A stretch of DNA of 64,000 nt from Apodospora peruviana. Lineage: Eukaryota > Ascomycota > Sordariomycetes > Sordariales > Lasiosphaeriaceae. The DNA is taken from contig JAUEDM010000001.1 in assembly GCA_033439685.1 (NCBI GenBank), forward strand, positions 1,736,001-1,800,000. The letters are read 5' to 3'. Position numbers and translations under genes: made by a program. This document shows positions 34,571 to 43,958 of the stretch, in pieces; within the stretch, counting starts at the first letter, position 1; every line of letters begins with the position of its first letter. The notes under the pieces are model-generated. The model was given only the letters and a program-made list of their open reading frames with translations. It ran no database searches and was not told the DNA's origin.

Positions 34571-35343
34571 GATGGATGGATAGAATGGGAGAGTATTGCA
34601 GTCACTGAAGTAATATGGGTGTGGTGGAAAGCCAGGTTGGTACTGACGAGGGTGAGCGAGTGAGCTTGCTGTTATGTTGGTAGAAGACCATCATCGTACA
34701 TGTGATATGGGATGTAATTTCAGGTCAACTGCCTGCGGGCAGAGTAACAATTATTTATAACCGGAGGCACAATATTTTCTACGGTAAGACAGCTTTCATG
34801 CCCGTCCCTCCGGGGATATGCAGTTGGTTTGGTACCCCAAGCTCAAAGGGAGGACCGCAGGGCTGTTCTCTCGGTCGGTTATCGGTATCCCCTTTTGTTC
34901 CAGCCCCCACAGCGCGGGTAACACCCAAACCTCTAGATCAGCCTCCCTATTCTTCACCAGACCTCGGCAGTAGGGTAGAGGAAGAGAAGGATATCTTAAT
35001 AGAACACTGCCGGAGTTACACGGAAGAGGGCTTTGCCACGGTCCTACAGTGCTGCAACACAAGTCATTGTATACGATAAGCCTCACCGAGGTTCACGGTG
35101 TAACCGCAGTTTTCAATTAACTTGAACGGCTCGTTTTAGGAGGGACTGGGTTCAGGTTTTTGTAGGGACCCTCTAGTATCTTGTTCTTATCCTATGATCC
35201 AACATGATCGATCATAAAAACATCCTTTCTCCCCAAAGACAAGAAGACTCGGGAAGTTCGCAACATTTGACACCATTGCTCAATCTTTTACCACAACCAC
35301 AATCAAAAGATATTCGGCTTTCTATTTTGCCACAGCGTCCGCG
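34571..35343. promoter_or_regulatory. shared divergent promoter of UstYa and the peptide gene
   Basis: About 770 bp between two start codons pointing away from each other. Such an arrangement allows co-regulation. No specific factor site is distinctive to me. A putative Zn-cluster CGG/CCG pair cannot be judged by eye. Confidence 0.4.
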
Positions 35344-35642
35344 ATGCATCTCAAGATCATTTTTCTCGCCATAGCCACGTCCTTGACGTTCACCCTCGGC
35401 GCTCCACATGGAAAGCGAGGTCAGTATTGTCTTGGTTCTCTAGCTTTTGTGTTTTCTGCAGACGGCGGTTATCGGAATCTCAAGTTCGTCGCTGGAGAAA
35501 TTGAATTAGAACTGAACATAAACATCACTTAGAAGCCGTGGAATCCGTGAATAAGCATCGTCGCGATACTGCTGATTTGGCCATCGTCACGCTCAACACT
35601 GAGGTTGAAGTCGAGCGTCCCGATGAGAGCCACACAGATTGA
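35344..35642 (+). CDS. tiny signal-peptide protein with dibasic processing sites (candidate precursor peptide)
   Basis: Preferred model: exons 35344-35419 and 35533-35642, 61 aa. Residues 1-19 are a classic signal peptide (MHLKIIFLAIATSLTFTLG), followed by a Kex2-type site HGKR|EAVE, reminiscent of the alpha-factor KREAEA junction, and a second dibasic site HRR|DTADLA before an acidic tail. The donor is GTCAGT and the acceptor CTTAG. Alternatives remain: a 42-nt intron (35420-35461) would give a 48-residue protein continuing after KR with DGGYRNLKF, and the unspliced frame is open to 35532. No tandem core repeats are present, unlike known dikaritin precursors, and the preferred isoform lacks tyrosine. 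It is therefore only a candidate RiPP precursor; a small secreted protein or pheromone-like peptide is as likely. Confidence 0.45.
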
Positions 35643-36714
35643 GAGCTAAGCAGGAGGGTGTCTGCCGCAGTTTCGAGGACGGCCGGCTGCATGAGTCTTT
35701 AGGAATGGGGTTGACTAAAAAGTACGGGACCACGAGAATGTTATCACTGGACTGTCATTTCCTACTTTCGGGTCAACTTGTCTTATGTAAATTAACCAGT
35801 CTGCCATTGAATCTTCCTTCCTAATTCCACGATAACACCCTCAGCTGTTGACTTGTTGTAATTAACTAACCGCCCGCAATACTAACATCCTGAATCACAT
35901 TGACATCATGAGTGATTGCCGAGTTCTGCCATGTCCTCACAAGGCCGCAGTGCCTTGGTATGGTTGTATTTCATGACTGGGGCAGCCGAATCGAGCTCAA
36001 AGTATATGCCTGACAGGTGACATCGATGCAACGATGAACGGAACTAAAATGGTGTTGGAAAGGGCTGGATGAGATAAGGCGGGATATAGGGTAGCAGAGT
36101 CGTGTTTAACGCGGTTGTAACACAGCAAGGCAGATAGATTCTTTTGAAAAGGTCCTTCAATGTAATTGGAGATATCTTTCGCCATCACACACCCTTTTCA
36201 CTTGTGCCATTGGCCGACTGCACCACATATACCTTGCGGTATGTAGGTATCCTCTGCGCCTCTGTTGATATTGCCCGAGCCGTGGGTTTCGTGGCCCGCA
36301 ATCCAACCCTACATGTAGTGCGTGCGAGGGTGTTTGATCACCAATGGATTCCATATCACACACCAGCCAGACTCAGTTTCCTCAGGCTGTGTAATGATTT
36401 GAACAGGGCCGATAGTTTTCGACACGATACATGTAACATGTCATTCATTCACACCCGTACTACACCCATACTAAGAGCCCAGTTCCGCGACAGGGGTCCG
36501 CGCCTTCGGAATCCATCAGTCCCGGTCAGGCTCCCATCAAACAGTATGAATTTGAAGTGCTGCTATGCGGTTCAGCAGAAGCCTAGCAGGTTGGCCACTT
36601 TTCTCTACGACACTACAATATCTAAACGAGGGGAAATTCAGGAACGTTGGCCGGCACATGTTAAGACCCAGAAACAGAACTACCCTCACTGACATATACT
36701 ACGGCACACAACCC
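35643..36714. other. intergenic region
   Basis: About 1.07 kb between the peptide gene (plus) and the second P450 (minus). The longest frame (36144-36692, +) has no domain, hydrophobicity pattern or splice support, and I left it out. Confidence 0.6.
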
Positions 36715-38441
36715 TCACCACCGTCTTGTCATCCGCACTTTCAGATCCCGATCAGGTTGGTACACCGCAAACCCATTCCCGTTCCGCGCCCCCCTATCCG
36801 AACGCGACTCGCCATCCGGCATCACCCACCCGACAACCTCAAAGTCAAACTGCGCCAACAATAACGCCAGCGTCCCGATGATCTCCTGCTTGGCAAAATG
36901 CCTCCCTGGACAAATCCCGATCCCGCCCCCGTAAGGAAACCAGTATCCGCTCCGACTGCCAAGGGCGAACTCGACCGTCTTCACACCGTCGGCAGTTTGG
37001 CTTGCCGTCAGATGCCGCCGCGGCCAGAACTCCTCCGCAGGGTGGCCCTCGACGTCCCACACGGCGCTCAGGGCCGCGATCGGTACAGGCGCCTGGACCA
37101 TGGACCCCTTAGGCACGGGAAACCCGTCAATCTCGGTGTCCCGCACGGCATGGCGCGTGATGGGCAACCCCGACCGCAGCCGCAGGGTCTCGGCATACAC
37201 GGCCTGGTGCCACGGAGTCGGGGAAGAACTGTTTCCCTGCAGCTTCTGGACGTCAAGCGCCCTTTTCCCCGTCTCGGAGTCAACGACGACGAGAGCCTCC
37301 GCTTCCCGACGTAGGTTCGGCAGGAGTTCTGGATCGGGACACATCAGGGCGTCCATGATGCACCAAGCCGTCGCGGGTACCGTGTTGGAGTTCTGGTTGG
37401 GGATCTGCTGGCCGCAGGCGCCCGCGATGGTCTGCACGTCGAAGCCGGCGTCGAGGAGCCAGCGCGCGAGCGAGCGGATCAGCGGCGATCCGAGCACCGG
37501 TTCCCATGCGGTGGCCGACTTTGCTTCCGGGCTGTCCCAGTCGTACGTCTCCAGCGCCTCGGCCATGAACCGCCTTGTCATGCTCAGCCAGCGGTCCCGC
37601 GCGCGGTGTGGTCTAGGGTTGAGCCACCGCGGCGGCCCGAACGCGATGGGTAGGATGGCGAGCTCGTAGTCGGCCATCGCATCCAGGAGGTCGGGGTTGG
37701 TGTCGAAGATGAGGTCCCCGCTGAGCGCGCGGCCGGCGCACTCGGTCTGATGGCGGCGGACGAACTTCCAGACCAGCAGGTCGGCGGGCTTGCCGACCTC
37801 GGGAATCAGCTCGCGGATCCGGGCGGTGAAGTTGTCGAAGAACATGGCGGCGATGTCGCCGGTCGGCTGGGCGCGACTTAGATTCTCGGCGAAGATGTGA
37901 TGCCACGTTATCCACAGACGTTCATCGACGTGCTCGGTGCCTGGCAATGGCTCCTTATTGCGGCCGGACACGTCGGCCGCAAGGCGAGCCATGTCCTTTT
38001 TTGTAGGGCCGAACATTACTTTGGAGAGCCGGATGGTGGATTGGTGCTTCACCAGGCCGGTGTTGGGACGGAAAAGAACGTTGGTCTTTTTATCGCCCAT
38101 AACGAGGTAAAACTGGCGTCGACCGAGCCGGAAGCGCAGGATCTCGGTGTCGAGGCTCTGCATCGTCTTTCTAGAAGGGATTTATTGGTAAGGTGGTAAG
38201 TTCCCGGTAATTCAAGTCTTGACGGAGCTCACAAGGCACGGTTCCAGAAAGCCCCTGTATCTCTGGCCATATCGACCAGATTGGAGAGAAAGGGAATCGT
38301 TTCCCGAAGACGGGGCGGCCCGCCATCATCGCCATTAAACCGGTAAACAGACCAGAGAATGAACAGAACGAGAAGGACTCCGATAGCATTATACCACCCC
38401 ACTTCCTTGAGAACTGGCGACAGAGTCAGGTTAGAGAGCAT
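36715..38441 (-). CDS. cytochrome P450 monooxygenase (second)
   Basis: Two exons (38233-38441 and 36715-38170) give 554 aa, joined at CGTGCCTT|AAAGACG to read FWNRALKTMQSL. An N-terminal anchor (YNAIGVLLVLFILWSVYRF) is followed by the Pro-rich hinge GGPPRLRETIPFL. The K-helix is AETLRLRSGLPITRHAV, and the heme loop is FPYGGGIGICPGRHFAKQE with the cysteine near residue 491. This CPGR form and the SGLPITR region resemble the fungal P450s that look like animal CYP7/CYP8 sterol hydroxylases. It is a microsomal monooxygenase; the substrate is unknown. It lies 1 kb from the peptide gene and 2 kb from UstYa, so it may belong to either a peptide or a polyketide pathway. The I-helix sits in a Pro/Asn-rich region and shows no clear AGxxT. 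Confidence 0.92.
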
Positions 38442-38901
38442 ACTAGGGTTAATCCGGGGACAATAAGCACAGAGAAGTTGGGTGGAGAAGCAAAGGAGCT
38501 CATGTCCAGAGAAGGTTTTTTTTTTTGACTAAGGTATCTAAGTGCTTGCTTTACCTTCAAGTTGTGGAACGCACCACTACCATGATGGAGATTTGAAAGA
38601 CATAGGCCATGCATGCATTTCATGCAGTATTTGCTGCCGTCCTGCATGAAGCTATCGGAGTTCAGTCATCACCATGTATGCACCAACAACCTCCCCCCAA
38701 TAAGATACCAAGACACGGCGGGGGTTGCATGTGCCTATCGGCACGGCAATCGAGAGTGGGCAGCCACTCGGATGGAGATGACTAAGGTACCTAGTATTAC
38801 TTGAGTATTAATCCTGATTTTGTTTACTCTATTTCATAGACGATGGAGTCTACTTTCCGGTCCTGTTGTCCAACTAAGATAAGTAAGGTAAGTTAGGTAT
38901 G
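38442..38901. other. intergenic region
   Basis: About 460 bp with a short poly-T run (38517-38526). No gene is visible. Confidence 0.65.
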
Positions 38902-40175
38902 TCACCTTAGACGTTTTTTCCAAGTTCCAATCTCATCATCTCGCCAGGCCATCATTGCCTTGGCCACCTTCTTCTGTCTGTCGATAACGAACTTGTGTGT
39001 GTCGTCAAGGAACCCGCGCACGAATTTCTTGTGGGCGTCTTCTCCCGAGTACTTTGACTCCGCCTTGGACTCGACTTCCTTGATCTTGTCCAAAAGCCAC
39101 GACCCACGTCTACCAGAGAGCCCGCTGGGCCGATGACTCGGGGAGGTATTCGACTCTGGATTCTGTTGGTTTGATGGCGACGACAGTGGCATACTCGTTA
39201 CGCGTCTTCGAGGCAAGACGGCCAGTTCGATGTCGCGTAGCATCTCGTAGATGCTTTCTTGTTGAAAGTTGTCGGGCTCGTGAAGTTCCATCTCGCGATC
39301 TTTCAATGCCTTGACTATTCTTTCAACCTCTGCCTTGTTGGTGTTGTTTTTCCAGGCCAGGTACCGGTGCATATGCTCGATGACCCTGTCCTTCTCTTGC
39401 TTTCTTCGGTCTAAAACACGCCATAGTCAGAAATAACTCGGATTGACCATCATCCCGGAACTTGAACATGGTTACCATTCAGGCCTTCTAATCCGCCAGC
39501 TTTCAGGCGCTTTACCGGCGTGCCGAAAGGAGTAAGTCCGGGTTCGCCACTCCAGTCCCAGATCACCACTTTGATTTCCTTTTTGAACAACTCGTCCCAT
39601 CCTAGTATCAAAGCCCCGTTCGCCAACTGGAGACATGTCTCGCGGGAATGAGTGATGTGATGATTCCAACACCACCCATCAGGTAGTAGTCCGTGATTTG
39701 CCGGAGGGAAGGTTTGGGAGCCGAGAATCTGTCCTGATGCGGCATCTCTTACTTTCCACGACTGACAGGCCGGGAATTTGTCCGGGATGACCTCAAAGAA
39801 CCATAGGCCACTGGCGTATCTTGAAACTTCACTGGCTGTCTCTCCTATCCAGCCGCTTCCCCGGCCAAGCATCTTCAACACCTCGAGAGCCGTGTCTCGA
39901 TCGACGCCGTCCTCTGCCTCCGGCTCAATCTCCCATAATACGTTGTCGGGGCCGGCCCGAAGTTCGTTAATGTGAGACTTGAGAATTGGAGACAGACTTT
40001 TCAAGTTCTCCACTCGGGCCTTGGTCCATTCCGGTGTGGCATAGCTCCTCCCCGGGCCTGTGCCTGTCCCGGCGTGGCGGTAGATGCGGATTCTGTAGCT
40101 GATCGGATCAATGTCGCTCGACTCTGCTGCTGGCGAGAAGGCAGCTTGAGCGGTTATCAACTCCGGCCACGTCAT
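38902..40175 (-). CDS. unknown fungal protein, charged helical C-terminus
   Basis: Two exons (39476-40175 and 38902-39410) give 402 aa, joined at GGCCTGAATG|ACCGAAG. The ATG at 40175 (MTWPELITAQ) is used; the longer open frame upstream has no ATG. I do not recognise a family. The first two thirds are rich in Trp and acidic residues and look globular (WIGETASEVSRY, ASGLWFFEVIP, WDELFKKEIKVVIWDWSGE). The last third is highly charged and probably helical, with a Ser/Pro-rich linker (SSPSNQQNPESNTSPSHRPS) and a Lys/Arg-rich end. There is no signal peptide or membrane helix. Divergent from the ammonium transporter, with which it shares about 900 bp of upstream DNA. I can infer no function. Confidence 0.65.
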
Positions 40176-41100
40176 AAGGACGTTCAAAGACCCTTTCAAG
40201 GGTCACGCTAAACCTCCCCCCCCCCTCTGCACCACCGCCACGAGGACGACTGGCCGGGAGAAGCGAATCGCAACAACCACAAGCAAGTGAAAGATGGCAA
40301 ACCACCGGGGTAGCCACGCAGAGAGAAAATTAGATGGTATTAACACGAAATAAATAAAGCCAAAGTGCCGGCAGGAAGTAGGAGGCAGTTATGGATCGAA
40401 AACGGGAGTCATAAGAGGACAAGTAGTTAAACAGTTGAGAAGCCTCACATGGGCCCGAGCTCGTTCGAGATCTGCTCGTCCACCATGCGACCCGTGCAAA
40501 CCAACACCCGTCCATCCGACACCGCGGTGGCGGAGGCAGCCCTCTCTGCGCCGTTATTGGGGGGTCTTGCACCCGGGGCGCAGACGGACCACGCTCTTCA
40601 TGGACGGGACGCATTTGCAGACGTCAGCGATAAGCTTCTTCGCCATGAGTGGTCGGGCTGGCTTTCCTGGTCAGCCACAACAAGCCGTTTAATGGGAGCT
40701 GAACGATTATTGGACGCTTGGACTGCTTCGCCGCGAGATATCGCTGCTCGACGCCCGCTGGTCCGGGATAGCTGCCTGAGATTGGACCAAATTCCAAAAT
40801 CCCGTTTCAGACTCGTGGGCTTGTAGCCTGTGTGGCTTTACGGACGGATACCAATGCGGTAAGGCAAGTTCGGGGTCTCCCAAACGGGCGACTGCGCAGC
40901 CTGCCTGAGCCTCATCGCACGATGCGAGTCACAAACGCCACATGCGCGTCCCATACTTCGCAATGGCGTGTCCTTTTGGCTTTGTCCACACACATCAAAA
41001 ACGGACTCAAAGCCATGTAAGATCTGCAGTGTTTAGTGTTTATCGATCACCAGTTTGTCGTGCTCTGGTTAGTCTGAGTTTGCACGTCAAAATATCAAAC
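40176..41100. other. divergent upstream region of the ammonium transporter
   Basis: About 925 bp between two starts. Two HGATAR-type sites are visible: CGATAA at 40628-40633 and its reverse at about 41040-41045, in keeping with nitrogen control of ammonium permeases. A poly-C run near 40209-40218 is short. I see no gene. Confidence 0.5.
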
Positions 41101-43376
41101 ATGGCGTCCTTTACGTTCACCATGCAACTGCCGACGCCAACAACGTCGGCAGTCACAGCAGCGTACTCGGACATACTCCAGCATCCTGAAAGATACTATC
41201 AGGTGAGTCAAAGCCGTATATCCACTACTTAGCATCCACAAGGCTGAACAATGGCACCTACTTTCGCCTCCAAACAGGGATCTGATATTGTATGGGTCAT
41301 GATATCGTCCGCCCTTGTTTTCATCATGATTCCTTCGCTCTCCCTCATATACGCCGGCCTTGGCAATCGCTCATTTGCCTTGACGCTCTTCCGCCTACCA
41401 CTGATGACGGCGGCTTTTATTGGGCTACAGGTTCGCGTGTACCACGTCCATATCATCAGACTGCCATGACATGTCAACAACTAACGGACAATAATCCCAC
41501 ATGCAAAGTGGGTTCTATGGGGCTATACCCTCACCTTCACCGACTCCCTCCTCTGGTGGGGTGGAGAGAGCCGGGCGAATGCGCTACAGGATGTACTCGC
41601 CAGACCCATCAGCACAGGAGACGGGCCGGGCGGCCCACCGATCCCGGAACTGGTCTATGTCCTGTACGAGGGCATGTTTGCCGCCTTCACGTATGTTCTG
41701 TTCCCATCTGTCTGTTCGATGTCACTGACTGACTTTGATAACATATTCACCAGTGCCGCTCTTGTCTGTGGCGGAACCATGCACCGTGCTCGACCTGCGC
41801 GTTTCATCATCTTCATCACTTTCTGGTCCTTGCTGATCTACTACCCCGTGGCACGATGGTCGTGGAGCTCATACGGCTGGTCAAAGGGATACGGCGTCAT
41901 GGACTTCGCCGGCGGCACCCCGGTTCACATTGTCTCCGGCACGACAGTGGCCGCCTTTGCCGTCTTTTGTTCTTTCGAGTCTAAGAAGAAGGGAGAGTTC
42001 CTGCCTGCCGTCTCGGAGAGATTCAGAAAGAGATGGAGTCTTTTCAGGGAGACATCGAGTCGCCGATTCCAAATCGTGTACCGCGCCTTGCGGGCATCCC
42101 TCATGCTGTGTACATGCGGGTGCATACGCCTCCCAAGCCTTGATAAGGAGGATCGGGGCAAGGGTCCCGATCCCACCCCGGCGACAGCAGCATCACCACC
42201 AGGAGCACCGGCACCACCGGCCAACGGCCATCCGGCCAATAGTCAGGCCACCACACAGCCTGTCTTCCAGCCCTACAATGTCAACTATCTCGTGTTCGGC
42301 ACCGCTCTCCTGTGGTTCGGGTGGGCCGGGTTCAACGGAGGCTCAGCCCTGGGTGGCAACCTGCGCGCTGTGTCCGCATGGACATCGACGCATATTGCTG
42401 CTTGCGCGGGCGGTGTGACGGGCATGTTCTGGATCTGGTGGCTGAAGACGAAGCCGGATACGAATTCAGCTAGTACCGAGACACCTACCTTTGATCACCT
42501 CTCGGTCTTCTACTTTTGCGACGGGGCCATCTCCGGTCTCGTGGCCATCACTCCTGCTGCTGGATATGTGAGCATTATATCCGGCCCGGTAGCCAGTCCT
42601 ACTTCCTTATACTTGTATGTCTCTGCTAACAATGTGCCATGGACCGACAGGTTCCTGTCTGGAGTGCTGTAATCTTTGGCGTCGTTTCGGCGCTCTTTGT
42701 CAATTTTCTGAAGGGAGAAACCGAGATCTTTCTCCGAAACGATCCTCTTCAGGTGTTTGCTGTCCACACAGGGGGTGGGTTCGTCGGGATGGCACTCACC
42801 GGCCTCCTTGCCGAGTTAGTTTGTTTTGGTTTTATGCGACATCTCAAGGACCACTGGCTAACCGGTCACCCACATTCTGTTCAGCCCCGTAACCATTGGT
42901 CTTGATGGCCACTCGACCATCCCTCACCCCGAGTATAGCAAGGGCCAACGGCTTGGGTAAGCTTTCCGTGCCTAATTCCTGGTAGAACGCAAACTGATAT
43001 TGATTATGATCCATCCAGATATCAGCTCCTCGACGGCTTCATGGGCATGGGCTACACCTTCTTGGTAGCCCTCGCCATTCTCTTTGCCATGAAACTAGTA
43101 GCCTCCTGGTTTATGGAGGGGCCGTCTGCCGAGGATCTGGAAAACAGATTCAGCTTGGAAGATGGGCTTCAGGCCGCCATAAGCCAACACTGGCGCAATG
43201 AGCTTGACACCCTGGGGAGACCACGCGCTTCATCCGGAACTGCACCTCAAGAAGCCTCACCGCCGGAACCGGCGATCCCCATGAACCATCTCAGTCCCCC
43301 TAACGGAGGTGCTTGGTCGGGTAGTCCGAGCCCACAGCTCCCGCCGGTCGCAGTAGGACCTCATGGTACGTTGTGA
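41101..43376 (+). CDS. ammonium transporter (AMT/MEP family) with long cytosolic insertion
   Basis: Seven exons (41101-41202, 41278-41430, 41509-41690, 41754-42567, 42651-42814, 42885-42956, 43019-43376) give 614 aa; all phases match. Conserved elements: SSALVFIMIPSLSLIYAGL after the periplasmic N-terminus, LQWVLWGYTLTF (made by splicing exons 2-3), the DFAGGTPVHIVSG segment with the first pore histidine, FGWAGFNGGSA, and the second pore histidine in VHTGGGFVGMALTG. The enzyme-like channel moves ammonium across the plasma membrane for nitrogen uptake. Between helices 5 and 6, where the family usually has a short loop, there is a segment of about 100 residues (42000-42275) with a basic part and a Pro/Ala/Gly-rich part. 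The C-terminal tail is long and Pro-rich. The insertion could be a regulatory site or an undetected intron. Confidence 0.92.
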
Positions 43377-43437
43377 TGGTGACGGAGGAGGAATAAGGTT
43401 ACAGGCTTGATTTCTGGTAGAAGGAGTGATAGACCCC

Positions 43438-43457
43438 GGGGGGGGGGGGGGGGGGGG
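43438..43457. repeat. poly-G tract
   Basis: An uninterrupted run of about 20 G on the plus strand, 60 nt past the ammonium transporter stop. Confidence 0.9.
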
Positions 43458-43529
43458 TGGGAGTTACTCACTGCGTTTCCTATGCTCACACTGGATGTGT
43501 TTGTAGGGACATGATGTAGTATAACTCCT

Positions 43530-43820
43530 AGTAATGATTAATTGCAGAGACAACCTTGTGACTGGACTGTAACCCTGCTGATAGGACCGTGTACTATTCA
43601 TACAATGCTACACTCGTTCCATCTCTCCTCCCTTGGACAACGAGCACCGGTGCGCACTTTTATGTGCCTTGGGGGTGGCAGTGCTCCGTGAAAAACCAGC
43701 TCTGAAGTCAACAACTTCTGGCAGCCTACAAAACTCGGCCGGTCGAAGCGGCGTGCTTTGGAATGTAGATGGGTATTTCCAAGGCTGGGTGCACCTTGCT
43801 GTACCAGCAATTAACTGACT
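43530..43820 (-). repeat. dispersed repeat copy 2 (segment order A-B)
   Basis: On the minus strand, segment A (about 43810 down to 43605, with cgaccggccgagttttgt and gtgctcgttg) precedes segment B (about 43602 down to 43530, with cctatcagcag and caaggttgtctct). Compared with copy 1 it is inverted in the window and has the segments in the opposite order. Identity is high but broken by many substitutions, a good number of them C/T or G/A. Confidence 0.75.
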
Positions 43821-43958
43821 CCAAGTTTCGTTTTTTTTTTCGGTAAAGATCCCACATGTTACTACTATATTACTACCTATGATGTACGCCTTGACGTCAG
43901 ACTGATGTTTCGCCCTTTCCTGTACAAAAAGAAAGGGGTTGGGAGGACTAGTCTTGTC

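Larger units (their letters stand above)
43377..43958. other. intergenic region with a poly-G tract and repeat copy 2
   Basis: A convergent spacer between the ammonium transporter (plus) and HET gene (minus). It contains the poly-G tract and the second dispersed-repeat copy, annotated separately. Confidence 0.7.

Noticed and set aside
36144..36692. 182-codon frame (+)
   Set aside because: No recognisable domain; low hydrophobic or structural regularity; lies between two supported genes.
40449..40826. 125-codon frame (+) in the ammonium transporter's upstream region
   Set aside because: It overlaps other frames on both strands and shows no motif; more likely regulatory DNA.
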